Positions 12,227-24,692 of a stretch of DNA of 60,000 nt are shown one piece after another (within the stretch, counting starts at the first letter, position 1; every line of letters begins with the position of its first letter). The translations under genes and the position numbers were made by a program. The notes under the pieces are model-generated. The model made no database searches and was not told the origin of the DNA. It saw only the letters and a list, made by a program, of their open reading frames with translations. Location: positions 684,001 through 744,000 of the forward strand of contig NMRA01000137.1 in NCBI GenBank assembly GCA_002633005.1. Direction: 5' to 3'. This DNA is from Phoronis australis. Its lineage: Eukaryota > Phoronida > Phoronidae.

Positions 12227-15200
12227 NNNNNNNNNNNNNNNNNNNNNNNNNNNNNNNNNNNNNNNNNNNGGGGGGGGGAGGGGGGGGGCGTTCCTTGTTA
12301 TTTTTGTATGTTGAAAAACTGGCATTCACGACATTGTTGAAAGATTTTGAGAAATGGGAAAGCACACAATTTTAGCTTTTATTTTTGGCCGAAATTAGTT
12401 AGATTTCACACATCCAGAAATGAGTTTGATTCAATGAATAATTCGTTCTCTCCACTAAACACTGACAATTCTGACGACAAAGCATACACACCATTACCAG
12501 TTCTTTAACTATGCAGTGAAGCAATTTTATACCAAAATCTAGTTTTCTCATTCTCAATAGAGTCTAGAGCAGCCATGGAGTGCAGCTTGGTATTTTTATG
12601 GGCTTTTTGTCCTAATTTAAGTTCATCCAACAAGATTACCATAGTTTATTATTTAGCATTATCTGCCAGCCTCACTGGTGCCATTCCAGGGTCTTGTTCT
12701 AGTGGACAGGGGTGTGTTCCTTTGATATCATGTGCATCTCAACTTTGACACTAAGTAGCTAATAGTTCAGAAACAGCTTGGATAGTATTTGTCATTTTTG
12801 TCTCACATTCCACTGCCTTGTGCTTTGATGTGGTGTCTTGTGTTGGTCAGCCAGCCTATCAGTAAGCACCAGTGATTAAGGAAAACAGAGAGATATTGCT
12901 GCCCTTTCCTATGTCAAGACACTGTCAGAAATTCCGTTTAACCTGTCTTAAGGCCTTTTCTTATCAAGTTAAATCTGGCGAAGCATTCTAGTAAACTGCA
13001 ACTTGAACTTCCCCACTAGCTTCTGCGCTTCACAGGCAGTTATCGCTAGTTGCTGCTAGCTTTATTGAAGGTGTCAAAAGGTAGCATAATATGACCCTCA
13101 CCATTGTCACAGAAGTGATCCCTGCTGATAAATTAAATGGGACACCAAAGTTGAGTATTCTCGCTTTGACGCTATGCTGTTAAACTCCACCTGTTTACTA
13201 CATAGTGAACAGGAGTGATTAAGCTTCTGACTCTGTTTTACCTTCTCTTGTAAGTGTTCCTCGTGATGGTTTTGTTATTTACGTCAGCCTGTGTCGATGG
13301 TGATTTTATGTACTTTCGCTTTACCACTAACTTTAAAACCTGAAAAATTAATATCAGTCTGCACTAAAAGTATCCTTTAACCTGATGATGTCTTGAAATT
13401 AATGTTTCTTGTTTCTCATTGTTTAAATCTTGTCATTCCTCAGTTCCTCAGTGCAATGTGCTGATGCCATGTAGCACTGTGGCTTTCCTGGCCATGCTTA
13501 AATACCAGGCTTAACAGCTTAGCAAACCTATGGCATACTTTTGTGTATGTAGCATTAAAACACAACAACCTTTGTTTAGATTAATCTAGATCTCGTTTCT
13601 GCATTACTTACTGTTGATGGACTGCATCGAAAGCTTTTAAAAATCAATAAAGATCTCAAAGAATGGACTTAAAGCGGTTCAGGTCTTACAGCGGCACTTG
13701 AAATTTTTTCACGACCTTCAATAAGCATCACAAGGTTTTCCCTAAATCTTGATACCCTTGATGTTATTGTTAATTACTCTCTTTGATGAGTGTGTTAGGT
13801 ATTACATGACTGGAAGTCAGTGATTGGATTAAAGAGATGCCTTTGGACTTACCATCTTTCTGTTTGTTTTGCCTTGAACACTTCAAAGCCTGCAATGCTG
13901 CTGGTGTTACAGTCTAGCTGTGATCTAATGCCTATTTCCATTATACACAGTCAACATAGTAATTATCACCTAGACATCAAACTTAACTGACCAGAGAGAC
14001 TATTGTGAGTCAACCACCTTTTTTTCTATAGCACAACTAAACGAAAGTACGGTGAAATCACCACCAGTATTGGACACAGTATGTCGGACAAATGAAATTT
14101 TATTTCATAATTTTTTTATAAATGGTGGGTAGTTCTAAGATGATACTTTGCCATGTTCAAGTTTTGTATTATGGCTTCCAACAGAAAATTGTGATCATTC
14201 ACAGCAATGTTACAAGTCTTTGAAAAATGAAGAATTGCAATTTTGAATTAGTTTTGTCGGAAATTGGTGCGAGTTCACCTTCAGATACTGCTGCAGCTCT
14301 GTTGATGTCAATATTTTTTTGAAAAAAATGACAAAGTTGAAGATATTTTTATACATGGTTTGGGGAGGCGGATCAGAGGTGTACATCCAAGACACAAATA
14401 TGCGATCTCAATGCTTCTTTTCTGCAATTGGTGATCTTTATTCGGGTCTCCGTTTCTTAACAAATGATTCTACGGTATTTGTATTTCTAATAATAAATGA
14501 GTCTAACTCGTGCATTCATTCAAAAAGTGGCCAATTCATTTCACATCCCTTTAGATTATATAGGGACCAATCCAACTGATGGTTGTTTGTCATGGGTTCC
14601 AGTTAATCTCTGCAGTGTCTGGTTTGTTATTCCATAATGTCCATGGTAAACACAGATGATTCCACCATCCATTAAGGGAAGGCCCTTGATGGCACTCAGT
14701 TATTTGGTAATTAGCAACTTCAAAGAAGTGTCCCCTATGAAATTACCAGACCCATACTCCATGTGGTTCACTGGACAGGCAAATAAACCTTGGATATATG
14801 CTTGGAAGGTGTGTCAGCTGCTTATAAAAAGGTCCCTGGTTGATCTATGGGCATCAGATAGAAGTTGGATACTGGGCAAGGCAGTCTGGATATTAGTAAT
14901 TGAAATCGTTGGTCCAGTCAAGACGTGGAAAGAGATCGTAGTTGATACTGGCGGACATTGTTGATGATTTGTTGTATTGGCTCGTTCATTTGTCAATGGG
15001 AAGAAAAATTCATGTCTGGTTGGTTGCTGATTGGAAAAGTTAACTGTGGAAGTTATGTAAAGCATTTGCGAAGTGGTGATTTTCTTTTCCAGCAAGTCAA
15101 AGTTTTTGAAAAAGCAACTCTGTTGATCAAATCAAGGTGATTACATATATCACTGTTTTGAGAAAGCGTTCTTTGGAATCACAGTCTTGAACTGCTACAC

Positions 15201-18200
15201 ATCTTTGCACCAGTTGGGGAAAGCAACCCGAGAAAAATTAACACTTACTTTTAGGTTGTGTTGAAAGGATTCCTCTGAAATTCTGGCCGGATTCATCTTG
15301 AGAAAACAAGACTCCGTTATCCAGCTTTGCTGATTGGGTTTTCATACGACACGTGCACGCTGATATTATTGAAGTCCTGGTTACCGATTGGAAGACCAGC
15401 TGTTACTGCACACTTTTTGGTTTGACCTGATCTCAGCAGGAGTGCCCCTATAAAGTTGTTGGTTCTTGCTTGGTGGTTCCACAATCCAACACTTGTTACT
15501 CTTGTGAATGGACGTTTGATCACCATTGCCTAGTGAGTAACCGCCGAATGGAGATCTCGCGTAGGACGACCGTGTCGGATTCTAAATCTGCGATAAAGAA
15601 ACTCAAGGCCAACATGTATTGCATGTTCTATGCTTGCATTCAGAAAAATTGCCCAGAGAAGGTAATGATGTGGAATTATTTTGTCAGCAATTTTCATTTT
15701 CCTTGTCTCTGTCATAATTACTGGATTTTTTCATAACTTTTTGGTTTACCTAATATCGTTTCTTATTGTGGCGGTTTTTATCAGAAAACTGCAATTTGTT
15801 TCAGTTTCCACAACACCGATGCTTTGCTAATCACACAACGATACATGTATGACTAAGTAATAGTGACCAGCAGCAGCTCTAAATCCTCATTTGACCACTG
15901 TCTACTTGTGGTCACTGGTGCTAAATACTTCCTTTGATTTCATTAGAGGAAATGCTTATGTATTTGAGTTACATAAGAAATGTGAAATAAAATGTTATGT
16001 TCCATTATGCTCCATGTGTTTAGTGTCATAACATCAAGTCAGGAAGAAGCGCTTGGGATGAGAACTTAAAATCAATTCTCAAAACAGAGCAAGGGAAATT
16101 AAGCTCACGCGCGCATGAATGGACAGCTAAAGTGTTAGTCATCGCGGATGTGCAGATTTCAAGTGTGTGCGCCGTAAATCCATTTCCTGTCTGTATTTTT
16201 ATAAAAAGCAATTACGCTCTCATAATCGGTGGTTGTAATAATGCGTGTTGTTGACCAGCCAGTAATGGAATATAGTAAACTAGCTTCATTTTGGGGGCCT
16301 CTTATTCAACTTAACGTTTTAATTGCACTAATTCTTCGCTTATTTGACTCTGAACATTGCTGACAAGGGAAATTGTATTTTGTAAATTTTCTCCACAAAA
16401 TTTACTGGTTTGCAGTGTGTAGATGTCATAACACAAGATGTGACAAAAGTTTCCATTATTCGTAGCAAAGGTTGCTGGCCTTTGAAAAATAGAAAATCGC
16501 GATTTTGGCAATTGCTTTTAAGTGACAAAAGTGGTGAGTTGTCATATTTTGATCGAGTACGTTGTAAAATATTCCATGTTGAGGCCCATAATCCACTAGC
16601 CTGTTGTATTAAAATATTTGGTCAAATATTAGCCAACCAATTTATTAAAAGCAGTCACTTGTGTCTACATGTATGTAAACATCATGGTATTAGGCAGCTT
16701 GTTTACTTTTTACCATATCCACTTGAAGCCTTGTGGTTATGGGGATTAAAAACTTCTTTGAAGTGATCATATAGTATTTGTTTTCTGCATTCTTTGATGG
16801 TCATTGTGGGGTCTTCTTTACATGTGGCTAACCAGCCTTTGTCTCCATCTTTTGTTTTGGACATCTGACCAGTTCCAGCATAGGGTTCACTCCATTCCGC
16901 CTTTGAGTTGTCTGATGTGGCTGTTTTGTTTACCTCCAGCACAGGAGAGCGTGTCTCTTAAAGCAAACAGCTACTTCCTGGTACATATTGTTATTGGAAA
17001 TGACTACTGGTTATGATTCATGTGGTTCTATTATTGTTTGCATAGAACTCCAATGAACACTGTGATTTCAGATGGTAGCTGAGTTACGTCAGAGCACAGT
17101 TGTTACCCATAGTGAACTAAATAAGACAAACAAGTCTGCCTGTCTGGCAACACATAATTAGGTTTCCTTTGTTACTTAACACACAAATGAAAGGTACATG
17201 GTGCAATCTTCCAATTCATCTGTTTAGGATCGTGTTGGATTAACATCTGTTAAGGGTAATAAAACAACCCTCTGAAACTGAAAGCAATTAAGCTACCATA
17301 CAACTCAAAAGTAATTAGACAAAATACCATTTTCGTGTCATAATGGCAGAATCTGTTAACAGTAAAAATTACTGGTAATGACTAATGGCTAACAAAATTG
17401 TAATCACAGAATGGCTTTGCCACTTCTCTATCTGTGACTGCCATAAATGTTGCGCCTACTTTATGTCTTTAGCAGGCTAGTCAAAGTACTAATCTTGGAT
17501 TTGTGTAGTTTTGTGGTAAAATCAACGCCAGCGGCTTCCGTACTCAGATTACAATAGAAAAACTGACGAAAAATTAATGTCTCTGAACACAGAAGTTGGT
17601 GAGGTGGAATTGAAGAATCGCCACTTGAAGTGCAGAAGGTAGTATGTCTTGGGTGCGATGAGTCTGGGTTCAGTGACTGAACAATAGATGGGGTTATTAG
17701 ATGGTGCCTAGCAGGAGTTTACTTTCTATTGTAGTATGATGAAGCATTCATGGAAGAGAGGAACTACTATTTGGATGAACTGCAAATGGATATGATGGAA
17801 GAACATCATCGGCAGAGACTTGCCTTCTTGCAACAGGTGAGCAAATACACATCTTTGTACGTACATTCCAAAATGTTTCAATACTGTCTGGCAGGTACCA
17901 CATGACATTATATGCATCTGTTGGATGCAATACTTGGTAGAAAAGAGGAATATTGAAAGTTTTGCCAATTTTCGGCTACATGAAAATGTTTCTTTTGAAT
18001 TTTCTTCAGTATCAAAGGCAAATCATCTGTGGCCATCAACATTTTTGACTTGACAATTATGACCCCCTTTTCTTTCTAGTACAACGATGAAGAAGGTGGA
18101 ACTACAGACACAGCGACCACGTCAGAGTCTCAGAAACACGAGAAAGACAGTGGCGTTGGACGAACAGACGAGAGCACGAGAAACGACGAAAGTTCAGAAC

Positions 18201-20616
18201 AGGTGAGTCTTGGATGGAGCAAATCAAAAGATAGGTTTTTTAAATCATGGTTAACGCTCTTCAATTTAGGGCCCAACATGGCAGACACATGGAATTGATT
18301 CTATGATTTTTTAAAAAAATTCACGTTGAAACCCCATTTGGTATGGTTTGTATTGTGCAACTGTGGAAAACCTAATAAAATTGATAGAATTTAATATTGT
18401 GGGTAAGTTGTCAACTTTTGAGCCAAATTGAAGAGCTGTTATGGTAATGTAAATGTGGAACACCTTTGCCTATAAGTAACATTGCGATGTCAAATTTATT
18501 CATTGCTTTGTCATTAAGGCTTCTAATGGGACCAGTCTTGGAGACAAGGAAGTCGCCATGGTAACTGAAAGATGTTGTGATACATTACATGTGCAACCCC
18601 ATATTGTCCACCTGTCTTTTTGTTTTGGCTTAGATTGCCACTGTTTTCTGTTGATCGTAAATGATCTGTTGTAGATTGGTACAATGTAGAAGTTATCCCG
18701 TTATTTGGTGTCTGTAATATTAATGTCCATGTCAAACTATTACTTCGTGTGTCATGTATTGTGGTGGTTGTAGAAACGGTGAACCTGAAATTCATTGGGC
18801 TCCCAAGTGAAGCAATGGACCCTCCCATAGAAATGCCTTCATTCAAGTAAATCACATTGGTCTCTTATCACGTACACTCCTCCCATGTTGATGACCTTTT
18901 CTCAGTCCATTCAGAATTTGAAAAGTGGCACCTTAATTTATTAGTGCCACCTAGTGAATGTCAGGTCACTCATAAGGACGTTCTGGGAATAATTGTAAGG
19001 GGAATGAGCGTATTTGCACAATGGTTAAGTTGTTAAAAAGTAGTTGTGTAAGTACCATTGTTGCAATTATGATCATCACAATTTTCTTTGGTAGTTGTGC
19101 AGTTTTTGCAAAGCTGTCGATGGACTTTGAAATGTACTAATCCTTCCTTGCATTTCAGGAAATCTACGACGGTGAGTGCATGTCTCCTCATACTCTGTCC
19201 AAGTTTGAGCCAGACAACCCTGAGCTTCACTACAGTAATGACAGCTTTACGTCCATGGAGGGGGAGGAGAACGAGATATCGACCGAGGAGTGTGACAAGT
19301 TCCGCAAAGTTCTCGAACACCGATGCAAGACAGTCGAGGGATCGCCTCGCCGCTGTGTGCCGACATTGCCACCACCGCCAGCAATCGATCAGGATATTTA
19401 TGAGCAGGAGCTTGAGCGATTGGATAAAGAAATGCAGGACATTGCTTTGGAGTGCGAGCAGATTGTTGACCGTCGTATGGCTGACCAACAGCTGGCCAAG
19501 GTCCAGTCGGACGCTGTCAAAGCAGAGTGCCACAGAAGTCCTCGACTGGTGCCCCGAATGGGTATCCGGTCAAGTGTAAAACATGCCGGTCCAACCTCGA
19601 CATCAGCCGACAGTAGCGTAACAGGGCAGGCGCTGTCGTCGAAATGTGACAATAAAATGACTGAGAGATTGAAATCAGAGGACAAAGGTGACTCATCCAG
19701 TGCCTATAATACCGCAGAGAGCTGTCGAAGCACCCCGCTGGGTCTGACGCTGGAGCTCAATCAGGCGTCATCTGAAAACGAGAAGGGACACCGTGACTCC
19801 ATGTTGTGCTTGAATGTTGAACCCGATTTGACCTCAGACAAGGAGAATGAGGGTAGCCGGATAAACAAACCCGCTGCCAAAGTCACAAAGCAATCGTGTG
19901 GCACTCAATCAGACTCGGACACATGTATGCAGATGGGCGACTCAGAATCACTGACGGACATTTACGCCCGCTGCGCCGACGTCATGTACACAAACGAGGC
20001 GAACCTAGCGCACACAATCTCTGTACAGCAAAAACTCTTTGAGCAACAGCTGTTGAAACGAGCTGAGGCTCAGCATAGGCGGTCCTCAAGGAGTAGTTCA
20101 AGGGCAGGTGGTGGTAGTCTGTCCAATCAAGAGTCAGCTAACAACTTAACGGACAACCCCGAAAGCCAAATGGAGTGGGTAGTAAAAAAGCGGGCAGACG
20201 GTTCGCGTTATATTACGCGGCGGCCGATACGGAACAAGATGTTGAAAGAACGCGCAAAGAAGATCAATGATGAACGATGCGGGATGACGACAGATGACGA
20301 CGCAATGAGCGAACTCAAGACTGGTCGTTATTGGTCGAAGGAGGACCGGAAGCGCCACCTGGAACGAGCTAAGGACCAAAAGCGTCGCAAGGAGTTCATG
20401 ATGAAAGCGAGGATGGAGACTTTGAAGGAACAGACAGTGGAAGGTGATGCGAAAAAAGAGATTAACATCGTGGAACTGAGTCATCGAAAAATGATGAGAC
20501 ACAAGGGAAAACGTGTTTTTGATGATTTCACCACGGTGCAGGAAATGATGGCGCACGGCAGTAAAGTGCCGGAGGGAAAAACATACAATCCTTTGTTATC
20601 AGTGACTACAGTGTAG
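5890..20616 (+). CDS. PDZRN3: PDZRN3/PDZRN4-like E3 ubiquitin ligase, 3' part (5 exons)
   Basis: Partial gene: the last five coding exons, joined 5890-6051, 9218-9316, 17735-17836, 18080-18202 and 19159-20616. All have AG/GT borders and all junctions are phase 0, giving 647 residues. Order: PDZ domain (about residues 1-85, with a GLTL carboxylate-binding loop), a helical segment with a run of D, M, E and H, an acidic linker containing [20 protein letters not shown], a coiled coil near residue 235, and a basic C-terminal LNX3-homology region with GMTTDDDA and GRYWSKE. It ends SVTTV, a class I PDZ ligand. The linker and C-terminus match what I remember of vertebrate PDZRN3 very closely. PDZRN3/4 proteins are RING E3 ligases; PDZRN3 acts at the neuromuscular junction (MuSK turnover) and in Wnt/planar polarity signalling. 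RING, TRAF-type zinc finger and first PDZ exons are not in the window, so ligase activity cannot be judged here. It may be a single pre-duplication orthologue of both PDZRN3 and PDZRN4. Confidence 0.93.
6052..9217. other. PDZRN intron, nothing recognised
   Basis: AT-rich intron of 3.2 kb between the two PDZ exons. Small open frames such as 6402-6776 and 8122-8434 occur on both strands without similarity to known families. No repeat recognised with confidence. Confidence 0.6.
9218..9316 (+). CDS. PDZRN3: PDZRN exon: end of second PDZ domain
   Basis: Acceptor TTTTACAG before 9218 and donor GTAAGT after 9316; 33 codons, phase 0. It begins [16 protein letters not shown] and ends [10 protein letters not shown], i.e. 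the last PDZ strands and the alpha-2 helix. The join to the previous exon restores the usual [13 protein letters not shown] sequence. Confidence 0.93.
9367..9408. repeat. 3 x 14-bp tandem repeat
   Basis: GGATATAATGACTT three times with one change. Confidence 0.85.
10541..10600. repeat. 4 x 15-bp tandem repeat
   Basis: TGACTGAGTGGGCTT four times, only the last base of the last unit differs; a recent expansion. Confidence 0.9.
12198..12288. other. Assembly gap inside a poly-G run
   Basis: 29 G, 43 N (12227-12269), then G-rich sequence with single A and C interruptions. True length unknown. The translated Gly or Pro runs over it are artefacts. Confidence 0.97.
14052..14278 (-). mobile_element. 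GTAAAATCTCAC-type MITE copy
   Basis: Ends GTGAAATCACCACCAGTATT and AAATTGGTGCGAGTTCAC are a decayed inverted repeat of the family; internal CAACAGAAAATT, TTGAAAAATGAAGAATTGCA match the copy at 24693-24903. Confidence 0.6.
17735..17836 (+). CDS. PDZRN3: PDZRN exon: acidic/Met-rich helical linker
   Basis: Acceptor CTATTGTAG before 17735 and donor GTGAGC after 17836; 34 codons, phase 0. The segment [15 protein letters not shown] corresponds to the conserved LDDLHMDMLEEQHH segment of vertebrate PDZRN3. It follows an 8.4-kb intron, the largest visible in the gene. Confidence 0.92.
18080..18202 (+). CDS. PDZRN3: PDZRN exon: conserved acidic linker
   Basis: Acceptor TTTCTAG before 18080 and donor GTGAGT after 18202; 41 codons, phase 0. 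It contains GGTTDTAT and the very conserved stretch [20 protein letters not shown]. This stretch is nearly invariant between this animal and vertebrates as I recall them, which marks a functional linear region outside the PDZ domain. Confidence 0.94.
18203..19158. other. PDZRN intron, nothing recognised
   Basis: 956-bp AT-rich intron before the terminal exon. The minus-strand frame at 18523-18855 has no recognisable domain. Confidence 0.6.
19159..20616 (+). CDS. PDZRN3: PDZRN terminal exon: coiled coil, LNX3-homology C-terminus, PDZ ligand
   Basis: Acceptor ATTTCAG before 19159; 485 codons and a TAG at 20614-20616. The reading frame stays open from the splice site, so the methionine at 19180 is internal. 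Content: [11 protein letters not shown]-like motif, a coiled coil around [20 protein letters not shown], a serine-rich middle, [16 protein letters not shown] (conserved in PDZRN3), then the basic C-terminal block from [19 protein letters not shown] through [14 protein letters not shown] to the end SVTTV. The three final residues form a class I PDZ ligand, so the protein can bind PDZ partners or its own PDZ domains. Large antisense open frames over this exon are shadows. Confidence 0.95.
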   Translation, partial: EIYDGECMSPHTLSKFEPDNPELHYSNDSFTSMEGEENEISTEECDKFRKVLEHRCKTVEGSPRRCVPTLPPPPAIDQDIYEQELERLDKEMQDIALECEQIVDRRMADQQLAKVQSDAVKAECHRSPRLVPRMGIRSSVKHAGPTSTSADSSVTGQALSSKCDNKMTERLKSEDKGDSSSAYNTAESCRSTPLGLTLELNQASSENEKGHRDSMLCLNVEPDLTSDKENEGSRINKPAAKVTKQSCGTQSDSDTCMQMGDSESLTDIYARCADVMYTNEANLAHTISVQQKLFEQQLLKRAEAQHRRSSRSSSRAGGGSLSNQESANNLTDNPESQMEWVVKKRADGSRYITRRPIRNKMLKERAKKINDERCGMTTDDDAMSELKTGRYWSKEDRKRHLERAKDQKRRKEFMMKARMETLKEQTVEGDAKKEINIVELSHRKMMRHKGKRVFDDFTTVQEMMAHGSKVPEGKTYNPLLSVTTV

Positions 20617-21062
20617 ATGGCTATTGTGATTATTTCTCTGTATTCTGGTATGTAGTCTGTGTATAAATGGTTTCCGTAGACCAAAACATTTTAAGATCGT
20701 TCTTGTATCTGTTTGAGAGTCTAATATTGTGTACCTTTAGCCAGTATACTCAATCTGTGCATAATATCATTTGCACTGCTAAGTCTCAAAGTGTTCACTT
20801 GATGGTATTGTGAAAAAGTTCAATTCATCGTTAATGCTGCTTTGCTGTAAGGTTCCTACCACAAGCACGTATCTCTGGGTTGCTAGCCTGAGTAAATAAT
20901 TGAAGGTTGCTTTGCGTGTTGTCTGTTTCACATTTTGTCATCAGGTGGACATTCATCTGTATATTTCAACTAAGGCTGGAAGCGTTGCCGGGATTTGTGT
21001 AAAGCTGTGTACATAGAGATATGGCATTCAAAAACCAAAGACTTGTTTATAACTGTATAGTA

Positions 21063-21068
21063 AATAAA
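21063..21068 (+). terminator. Candidate poly(A) signal of PDZRN
   Basis: AATAAA 447 bases after the PDZRN stop codon, the first hexamer downstream. A later AATAAA at 22920 followed by a GT-rich stretch could give a longer 3' UTR. No transcript evidence. Confidence 0.4.
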
Positions 21069-23417
21069 TGTAGTCGTGATGGGTTATGTAAAACTGTTTC
21101 AAAATGAGACTTGTGGTTGAACTCCACTGCAAAGATTTCATGATTTGATCGAGTGCCGAGACTGGATGTCTTGGTGTAAGGTTCTTTGGGGGAGGTATTT
21201 GTATATGGATTATTAGTGTCTGGCATGATTATGATGCGATTTGGACCCACAAATAGTAATAAAAATGCAGTCACATCACATAGTCAAAAATTTTGGAGGT
21301 TTTGAGATATTTTCCCATTCAGGTAGCCAGAGGGCATTTTAGCTCTTGAAACTTGACACTTACAAAATTGTGTGTTAAGGTTAATTGGTGTAGGGTTTGA
21401 GAATGGTTGACTAGGTCCATTTCCAGGTAATTATTTTCAAAGTGCATAGTGATTTCAAGCGTTTTGTAAAATCTAGCCTAATTTTTTCATTACTTTTGAT
21501 TGTGGCATTTTAGTTTTATTTGACTGGGTCCAAAACGTCAGAGTGACATCGTAGTGAACAATTTTGTTGTGTAAAGGAATGATGCTTTGTCATTGCGTAG
21601 TTATGTGCAATATACTGGACACCACTGTGTTAAACATGTTAAGTCTGTATTAAGTGTCCAAAGGGTTTTTCTAGTCACACACAATGTCTGCATCAAGTAG
21701 CACTTGCATAGTGTTTTGACCATGATGTGTTTCACTGTAATGCACTTGGTGTATAAACAGTTCTTCTCATCTGGTATTGTTGGTACTTGAGGCAAGCAAT
21801 GAATATACTTTTATATGTCAAGGGCACCAAAGTTATCATTTCTGAAGCAAAACCATATCGGCATTCGTTCTTCTTACTCTTAGAAAGTTTTTTAAAAGGA
21901 TGCTAAATCCAGATTTCACTTGTTGAAATACTACCCAAGACTTGGATTATTTGAATATTTGAAATATTAAACTAAGTTTTGTAACTTGGTCAATCCTCAA
22001 AAGTTGGGATCAAGTTTGAAAATTCCTTAAACAGTCTCCTACACCGGTGTGACAATCACTTTAGGTGAAATACACAGGAAAGACCACTTTCTAAAAACAC
22101 AACCCAATTTATGACACTGTGGGAAGGCATCTCACTTGAATAATGGTTTTTGCTTTGGGATGGTACCAATGGTGCATCAGCAACTGACAGAGACACCTGT
22201 GAGTGGAGTTGCCAAAACAGATTTAGTTATATTTAGCCTGTAAATAACGTATGCCCTATAATACCCAATGTTATCGTACTGTAAGTAAAATAAGACATTT
22301 ATTTTAGTTGCAAAACTGCAAAACATGAGGTTTATTATGTTTGTTTTAAAACGAGAGTAATTCCAGGATTGGAAACAAAGAATGAGGCACTTAGTACTGC
22401 ATTTGGTGTAAATGTCAGTAACTGTAGTAAGAGTTCAATTTGTCAGATACCCGATAGTTACGTTGGAACTATAACTAAAAGTCTTGAACGCTGACCCTCC
22501 CACAATGCATTTCTTGCTAGATATGAGGCTCATCGTCAGCTTACAATAAGATTTTGTTGCTGCAGTTATTGATGCTTTCATCAGATTCTGATCCGCTTTG
22601 AAGCTACAATTGTTAGGTTACAGCTCCACTCTCTGCATGCTTTGTTCATTTGATAGCAAGTCGTTGTTTTGAACAACCTATCTGCGGCTACTTGTGTATG
22701 ATGCAAAGTTGTTAGTAAGCTAGTAGTCTTCCGATGGTAATCTCACAGATAACTCAACCAGGTATTATTGCATTTCCAAGGTGACTGGCTGTACAAGAAT
22801 GTTAGTCGATTTTTTATGAGCCACGGTATTATTTCATATGAATGGACGGCGATGTAAATGATTTGAAGGAAATGATTATATTATAAATTATTGTTTTGTA
22901 TTTAAGACGAGTCGTTTTCAATAAATCAAGTCATAGTACAAGTGCGAGTTATCTTTTCAAGTTAATGAACATTGTGTTGAAAAAGATAATCTAAGTTCGA
23001 TCATGCTCGATTGTTCAATCCCAAATGACTTGCATTATTATATTATTTCGTGAGCTGATATCAGTGTATACTCCAGATTCAGTTGCAAATGCTGAAAACT
23101 ATACCAAACTTGATTTGGTCTTGGTTATATTTTCACAAAGCATGAGCGATATGAAAAATATGCTCTCATTCTTTTCTAAATTATCATCGTTTGTCTTTGA
23201 GCAACTTAAAAAAAACATCTTTTATTTTCGATAACCCCTAACTCAAAACTGGAACATTATAAAGACAATTCCTGAAGAACAGCGAATGAAGCGCAGCAAG
23301 TTTGATATGACTCTCATTTGCTGTTTCCGTCTTTTGTTCCGAAGTTGGCTAAATCTGGACATTTTTTAAAGGTCCAACACAACCTTAAATGAGGCGAGAA
23401 GAAGAAGACATCACATC

Positions 23418-23432
23418 AATAAATACTTTATT
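23418..23432. terminator. Back-to-back poly(A) hexamers between convergent genes
   Basis: AATAAATACTTTATT contains AATAAA on the plus strand and, five bases on, AATAAA on the minus strand. It lies between the two convergent genes and could be a shared end point. The hexamer is common in AT-rich DNA, so confidence is low. Confidence 0.25.
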
Positions 23433-24692
23433 ACGATCAACATGAAATAAAAATAACAACGCATCAAATTATCAGTTTTGACAAGGCAAGACAAAGAGGG
23501 TTAGGTATATTAAAATAACCAATCCAGCTGGCCTGCTACTTGCAGTGACAAACCAGAAGTTAAAGAAATGCTCCTGGGTTAAAACTTATGAGAAGTGTTA
23601 CACAAGTGGTCAATGTTAGTAGTAGGAAAAACTTCAAAACAGATTCCCGAAAAAGTAGAATCAGAAGCCTGTTGAATAAGGAGGCACTCGCCTGAGCTCG
23701 GTTGTTGAACAAAGCGAGTCGGTGCTATCGACCATTACTGATCACTCTCGATATCTAGTTCATTAAGAAATCCAAGATGGCGTCCGACAATTACCTTGAG
23801 CTACGACGACGATTCTAAGTGGTAAATTTTGGAAGTAAACCCTGTAATGAAGGTTATAAATTAATAATTTTATTAAATGACGGAAGCTTACCCATTAATT
23901 ACAGGGTACTGTGTCTTTCTAGTCTCCTTCGAAAGAGCTAACATGTATGACCTTATTTCTTAGATTTGTCAAAGTTTCACAAGATCAAATTGAAAAAAAA
24001 ATGTCCACAGTGAAAATAACAGTTTGTACATAAATTTGTTGACAACTGCTTTCGTGGACACCATTTTGAAACTGAAGCAGTTACGCGGTCGTTAAAATAG
24101 TGAGCCCTCTCTTAAGGCAGAAGCATGCTCTCACTTGATGCAGGCCCACACCACACTGTATTCAACAGGCTTCTCTTAGGGAAGGCTCCTTGCCTCAAAG
24201 ACTGACAGCGACACCTATTGGTCAAACAGGATTTATACCAAAGGACAAATATCACTAAACAAGAGCAGACTGGTACACACATTATAATACATTTTTCTAA
24301 CAAATGGATTGTGTGAAGCAATCTCAAACTGCCATGACTGACATTAAGATGCTAAATAATATTTCATAGTTAAATAGTTGTAATGTAAGCTTTTGTTACT
24401 TGACTACTCGGCGGTAAACATGGAAACCCACAAGACTAGTGACAAATCCTAATTCATGAAATACTTTCAAGCACATGGAATGTAGGTCATACATGCTGTA
24501 AACAAGTATTGGAATGATGTTGAATGAATGGCTACACTGCCTAAAATCCACATCTTTCACCCAATGCTACACAAGCACCTCTTTTATTTGGGTGGCTAAG
24601 CACTACAAATTTAACACGACTTCACTATGCACTGAGCTACAGAATTTACCCATTGTTTTGCCTCCACAAACTTGGTTTGATTCTCACACACT

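Larger units (their letters stand above)
9317..17734. other. Large PDZRN intron with assembly gap and repeats
   Basis: 8.4-kb intron. It contains a 14-bp tandem repeat (9367-9408), a 15-bp tandem repeat (10541-10600), a poly-G assembly gap (12198-12288) and one MITE copy (14052-14278). Frames at 14656-14964, 15470-15736 and 16410-16942 are open but match nothing I know and have no consistent splice context. The joined PDZRN protein needs no exon from this interval. Confidence 0.6.

Noticed and set aside
12081-12375. Gly- or Pro-run proteins over 12.2 kb
   Set aside because: They are translations of the poly-G run and N gap.
19033-19579. Open frames on both strands over the PDZRN last exon
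   Set aside because: The conserved PDZRN frame at 19159-20616 explains the coding signal; the others are shadows.
23774-23820. AAGATGGCGTCCG with a short plus-strand frame MASDNYLELRRRF, possible first exon of another gene
   Set aside because: Looks like a YY1-type start, but the frame stops at once and no later plus-strand exon was found before the PPP4R2 gene.
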